This document shows, piece by piece, positions 6,955 to 9,521 of a stretch of DNA of 9,521 nt (positions are counted from its first letter, which is position 1; every line of letters starts with the position of its first letter). A program made the translations under genes and the position numbers. Source of the DNA: Thermomicrobiales bacterium (lineage in GTDB: Bacteria; Chloroflexota; Chloroflexia; Thermomicrobiales; UBA6265); assembly GCA_020847015.1 (NCBI GenBank), contig JADLCW010000221.1, forward strand, positions 1 to 9,521. Reading direction: 5' to 3'. The notes beneath the pieces are model-generated. The model saw only the letters and a program-made list of their open reading frames with translations, did no database searches and had not been told where the DNA came from.

Positions 6955-8073
6955 CTACGTGTCCGCGTACTTCTCCACCTTTTCCCAATCCAGCGTGGTG
7001 CCCAGCCCCGGCCGCGCCGGGATGGCCAGCAGGCCGTCGGCGTCGAGCGACCACGGCGCGGCGACGATGTCGTCCACGTAGGGCGAGCCGTCGATGTACT
7101 CCACGAGATCGGTCGTCGGGAACGCCGAGGCCAACTGCAAATCGGCGGCCAGCCCAACCGCCGTGTTCCAGCCGTGGGGGATGAAGCGCACCCCGTGCTC
7201 CTGCGCCATCCAGCCGATCCGCCGCTCCTCGCTGAGACCGCCGACCTTGGTCACATCCGGCTGCACGATGTCGAACGCGCCCCGGGTCAGCCAGGGGGTG
7301 AAGGCTTGCCGCCGGGTCAGCGTCTCGCCGCCGCTGATCGGGACGCGGCTGGCGCGGCGCAACGCCGCGAAATCCTCCAGCGCGTCGGGGGAGAGCGGCT
7401 CCTCGAACCAGGCGACCGCGTAGGCGGCCAGCATGTCGGCGGTGCGCAGCGCCCAGGCGTAGCCGTTCGGCCAGAAGGCGTCGGAGCCGCCGGCGTCGAC
7501 CATCAGCATCCCGTCGTCGCCGATCGCGTCGCGCGCCGCCCGCACGATCGCCTCGTCGGTCGCCGCGTCGCGCCGCCCGAACGGTCCCCAGCCGATCTTC
7601 ACCGCGCGGAAGCCGCGCTCCCGCAGGGCGCGAATGCGTTCCGCCAGCGGCTGCGGTTCGGTCATCAGGATGGAGGCGTACGGCTGCGCCCGCTCCCGAT
7701 AGCGGCCCCCCAGCAGTCGCCCCACCGGTTGACCGGTCGCCTGCCCGAGGAGATCCCAAAGCGCGATATCGACCCCGCTGATGGCGTGGGTGAGACTGCC
7801 GCCGCGCCCCATCCAGAAGGTGTTCTGGTGCAGCTTCTCGCTGACCCGCTCCGGTTCCAGCGCGTTCTCCCCACGCCACAGCGGTTCCATCACCGCCAGC
7901 GCCGCGCGCACCAGGGCGACATTGGTGAAAACGCTGCCGAGTCCGCGCGGCCCCTCGTCGGTGTCGACGACGACCAGGGTGTGGACGCTGTCCTCCGGCC
8001 GTAGCTCGCTGCTCCAGCCCCCCTCCGGGGTCGCTCCGATCAACCCGATCGCCTGAATGTCCCGAATCCGCAT
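6955..8073 (-). CDS. Enolase-superfamily enzyme, mandelate racemase/muconate lactonizing (MR) subgroup
   Basis: Cytoplasmic Mg-dependent enzyme of 372 residues that would abstract the proton next to a carboxylate, most often a sugar-acid dehydratase or epimerase. The capping domain is at ~1-125, with SVHTLVVVDTDEG near 29-41 and the loop TFWMGRGGSLTHAISGVDIA across 85-104. In the barrel the metal ligands are D193 (MVDAGG), E224 (WFEEP) and E250 (SGGET); the D273 (VQPDVTKVGG) and H300 (FIPHGW) pair forms the general acid/base dyad of the MR group. The usual KxK reads K159-I-G161 (AVKIGWG), so only one lysine is kept. The start is ATG at 8073 with GAGG at 8081-8084 and seven bases between. An in-frame ATG at 8124 would add only an Arg-rich stretch, so 8073 is preferred. 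Divergent from the ROK regulator and likely controlled by it; the substrate is not identified. Confidence 0.93.
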   Translation of the reverse strand: MRIRDIQAIGLIGATPEGGWSSELRPEDSVHTLVVVDTDEGPRGLGSVFTNVALVRAALAVMEPLWRGENALEPERVSEKLHQNTFWMGRGGSLTHAISGVDIALWDLLGQATGQPVGRLLGGRYRERAQPYASILMTEPQPLAERIRALRERGFRAVKIGWGPFGRRDAATDEAIVRAARDAIGDDGMLMVDAGGSDAFWPNGYAWALRTADMLAAYAVAWFEEPLSPDALEDFAALRRASRVPISGGETLTRRQAFTPWLTRGAFDIVQPDVTKVGGLSEERRIGWMAQEHGVRFIPHGWNTAVGLAADLQLASAFPTTDLVEYIDGSPYVDDIVAAPWSLDADGLLAIPARPGLGTTLDWEKVEKYADT

Positions 8074-8080
8074 TCGCTTC

Positions 8081-8084
8081 CCTC
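8081..8084 (-). promoter_or_regulatory. Ribosome binding site that fixes the enolase gene start
   Basis: On the minus strand GAGG (in GAGGGAAG) lies seven bases before ATG at 8073. It favours this start over the upstream in-frame ATG at 8124. Confidence 0.7.
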
Positions 8085-8131
8085 GACCGCGCCGGCATCG
8101 GTTCCGCGCCCGGCTTCGCTCCACTGTCGCA

Positions 8132-8150
8132 GCCCGGCGCGATGCCGGGC
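8132..8150 (-). repeat. Hairpin in the likely 5' leader of the enolase transcript
   Basis: GCCCGGC at 8132-8138 and GCCGGGC at 8144-8150 form a perfect 7-bp stem with a 5-base loop (GCGAT). If the enolase transcript starts in the AT-rich island to the right, this stem lies in its leader, about 58 bases before the start codon. The function is unknown; it could affect mRNA stability or be chance in GC-rich DNA. Confidence 0.4.
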
Positions 8151-8177
8151 CGGATCGGAGCCTGGGCGGGCGGACCC

Positions 8178-8213
8178 TTTTTTGTATCCTAGCAAATAAT
8201 CCCGGGGATCAAA
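8178..8213. promoter_or_regulatory. AT-rich divergent promoter/operator island between enolase and ROK genes
   Basis: This 36-base stretch is much richer in A/T than the rest of the window and lies between divergent genes. It holds an imperfect inverted repeat: TTTGTATCC at 8181-8189 against GGATCAAA at 8206-8213, which match except for one extra base. A smaller TTTG/CAAA pair spans 8181-8196, and ATCCCGGGGAT at 8199-8209 is a palindrome around one centre base. For the minus-strand enolase gene a candidate -35 TTGATC (8212-8207) could pair with TAGGAT (8191-8186; 15-base spacer, short) or with GATACA (8188-8183; 18-base spacer). Plus-strand promoter boxes are not clear. A repressor site for the neighbouring ROK protein is the natural inference, but the exact boxes are unproven. 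Confidence 0.45.
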
Positions 8214-8245
8214 CCCGGCGGCGCACGGGAAGGGAATGAAGAAAC

Positions 8246-9493
8246 GTGGGCACATCGGTTCGCCCCAATGGCGGCCGCCAACCGGCCGCCGAGCGCGGCG
8301 GCGCGCTGCCCGCATTGAGTCCGGGGCAGCGGGCGGCGCTGCGGCTGATCCGTCACGACGCCCCGCTCACCCGCGGCGCGCTCGCCCAGCGCATCGGGTT
8401 GAGCGCCAGTCAGGTGAGCCGCATCATCGGCGATCTGCGCGGACTCGGACTGGTGACCGTCGAGGATCGCGCCGCGGCATCCGGCGGCCGCCCGTCGGAA
8501 CTGCTCGCGCTGGCGCGTGACGGCCGCTTCGCGCTGGGGCTCGACATCGCCGGCGGCGGATTGGCCGGGGTGGCGATCGATCTCCACGGCGAGATCGTGA
8601 CCCGCCGCGCCAGCCGTCTGCCGGGAGCCACCGCGCGCGATCCCGCGCTCGCCGCGATGGCGGCGATGGTCGGGGCGCTCATGACCGAGGTCGGCGCGAC
8701 GCCGGAGCGGGTGCTGGGAGTGGGGGTCGGATTGCCGGCGGTGGTCGATCCGGAGGCCGGGGTTATCGTGGACTGGAGCGAGACGCCGGGTCGGTCGGAG
8801 ATCTGGGCCGGATTCGCGCTGCGCGCCGCGCTGTGCGAGCGGCTGCCATGGGCGCGGGTGGATATCGACGATTGCGCCCGGATGCTGGCGCTGGCCGAAG
8901 CGCGCTCCGGGCAGGCGGTCGGCACGTCCGACTTTCTTCTCGTGGTGGCCGATTCCGGCATTGGAGCGGCCACGGTCATCGACGGCCAACCGTATCGCGG
9001 GGCCAACGGGTTGGCCGGGGAAATCGGTCACGTTTCGCTGTCGGGCGAGGACGCGCTGTGCGCTTGCGGCAAACGCGGTTGCCTGGAGGCGGTCGCCTCG
9101 ACCACGGCGTTGTTGCGGCAGGCGGCGACATGGCAAATCGACCCGGAGCCGACCATCGCCAGTCTGATCGCCGCCGGCGACGCCGGCGAGGCGCGGGCGG
9201 CGGCGCTGCTGGCGGACGCCGGAGCGCGCATCGGGGAGGTGCTGGCGACCGCGCTCAATCTGTTGTTTCCGCGGCTGGTGGTGGTGGGCGGGGCGCTGGC
9301 CGAATCGACCGTGTTTCTGGATGCGCTCGGCGCGGCGGCGGCCGAGCGCGCCCACCCTTCCGCGGCGGCCATGGCGCGCGTCGTGCCGAGCGCGCTCGGC
9401 ATGTGGGGCGGCGCGTTGGGCGCGGCGACGGTCGCGCTGGACGCCTTGTTCGCACCGCAACCAGAACGGCGCACCGCCCAATGGCGAGGTTGA
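8246..9493 (+). CDS. ROK-family transcriptional regulator (NagC/XylR-like)
   Basis: Sugar-responsive DNA-binding repressor of 415 residues. The N-terminal winged helix-turn-helix is at about 27-89: LTRGALAQRIGLSASQVSR spans 41-59, with recognition helix SASQVSRIIGDL at 53-64 and wing SGGRPSELLAL at 79-89. The ROK sensor domain is at about 97-405, with the ROK signature RGANGLAGEIGHVSL (251-265) and the zinc cluster H262, C272, C274, C279 in CACGKRGCLE. The acidic pair of the sugar site, D208 and D209, is in DIDDCARMLALAE. The phosphate loop that is DxGxT in ROK kinases reads DIAGGGLAG, without the Thr, so kinase activity is unlikely. The start is GTG at 8246 with a purine-rich GGGAAGGGA at 8227-8235. 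The ATG at 8236 is in another frame. It probably represses the divergent enolase gene and perhaps the sugar operon, lifted by a sugar or sugar derivative. Confidence 0.94.
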   Translation: MGTSVRPNGGRQPAAERGGALPALSPGQRAALRLIRHDAPLTRGALAQRIGLSASQVSRIIGDLRGLGLVTVEDRAAASGGRPSELLALARDGRFALGLDIAGGGLAGVAIDLHGEIVTRRASRLPGATARDPALAAMAAMVGALMTEVGATPERVLGVGVGLPAVVDPEAGVIVDWSETPGRSEIWAGFALRAALCERLPWARVDIDDCARMLALAEARSGQAVGTSDFLLVVADSGIGAATVIDGQPYRGANGLAGEIGHVSLSGEDALCACGKRGCLEAVASTTALLRQAATWQIDPEPTIASLIAAGDAGEARAAALLADAGARIGEVLATALNLLFPRLVVVGGALAESTVFLDALGAAAAERAHPSAAAMARVVPSALGMWGGALGAATVALDALFAPQPERRTAQWRG

Positions 9494-9495
9494 GT

Positions 9496-9516
9496 GCGAC
9501 CGCCGGGCCGGGTCGT
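9496..9516 (+). terminator. Possible hairpin after the ROK gene, at the window edge
   Basis: CGACC at 9497-9501 pairs with GGTCG at 9511-9515, with a G-T pair at the base (9496/9516), two bases after the TGA stop of the ROK gene. TT follows, but the window ends, so a T-run cannot be judged. Weak candidate for a terminator. Confidence 0.25.
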
Positions 9517-9521
9517 TGCGC

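Noticed and set aside
8074..8124. N-terminal extension of the enolase protein from ATG 8124
   Set aside because: The 17 extra residues are mostly Arg and have no family counterpart, and the best ribosome site is in front of 8073.
8178..8183. Run of six T as the tail of an intrinsic terminator
   Set aside because: No gene on the plus strand ends before it, and the nearest stem (8132-8150) ends 27 bases earlier. The run is part of the divergent promoter island.

Overview
The window is a very GC-rich, densely coded bacterial segment that reads as a carbohydrate-uptake and sugar-acid catabolism locus. The mix of an ABC sugar importer with no ATPase gene of its own, a cytoplasmic glycosidase-like protein, a mandelate-racemase-type enolase and a ROK repressor, with GTG starts and strong GGAGG ribosome sites, would fit a Chloroflexota bacterium of the Thermomicrobia/Sphaerobacter type. 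An actinobacterium or another high-GC soil or hot-spring lineage cannot be excluded. The taxonomic call is inference from gene style only.

Layout. Bases 1-5020 hold a plus-strand operon: a sugar-binding protein cut by the left edge of the window, a MalF-type permease, a MalG-type permease (4-base ATGA overlap with the first permease), and a cytoplasmic TIM-barrel glycoside-hydrolase-like protein. A perfect 11-bp hairpin lies between the binding-protein and permease genes. The operon meets a minus-strand group tail to tail at a 35-base gap that is almost filled by a long GC hairpin, probably a shared terminator. The minus-strand group, read from right to left, is an enolase-superfamily (MR subgroup) enzyme at 6955-8073, a PHP-domain phosphoesterase at 5721-6788 and a glyoxalase-II-like metallo-beta-lactamase hydrolase at 5056-5685. 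A divergent 172-base region with an AT-rich island separates the enolase gene from a plus-strand ROK-family regulator at 8246-9493.

How the genes may work together (inference): the ABC importer brings in an oligosaccharide or glycoside, the cytoplasmic glycosidase-like protein cleaves it, and the enolase-superfamily enzyme dehydrates or epimerises a released acid sugar. The ROK protein would sense a sugar and repress from the divergent region. The PHP and MBL genes look more like housekeeping phosphoesterase and thioester hydrolase genes that are co-oriented with the enolase, and they may or may not belong to the pathway. The ATPase would be supplied from elsewhere in the genome, as with MsiK/MsmK-type shared subunits.

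Every gene falls into a broadly known superfamily, and I see no mobile elements, CRISPR, tRNA or rRNA. The least explained items are the glycosidase-like protein with a CxCxxC motif, the enolase with a changed KxK motif, and the candidate operator in the divergent region.
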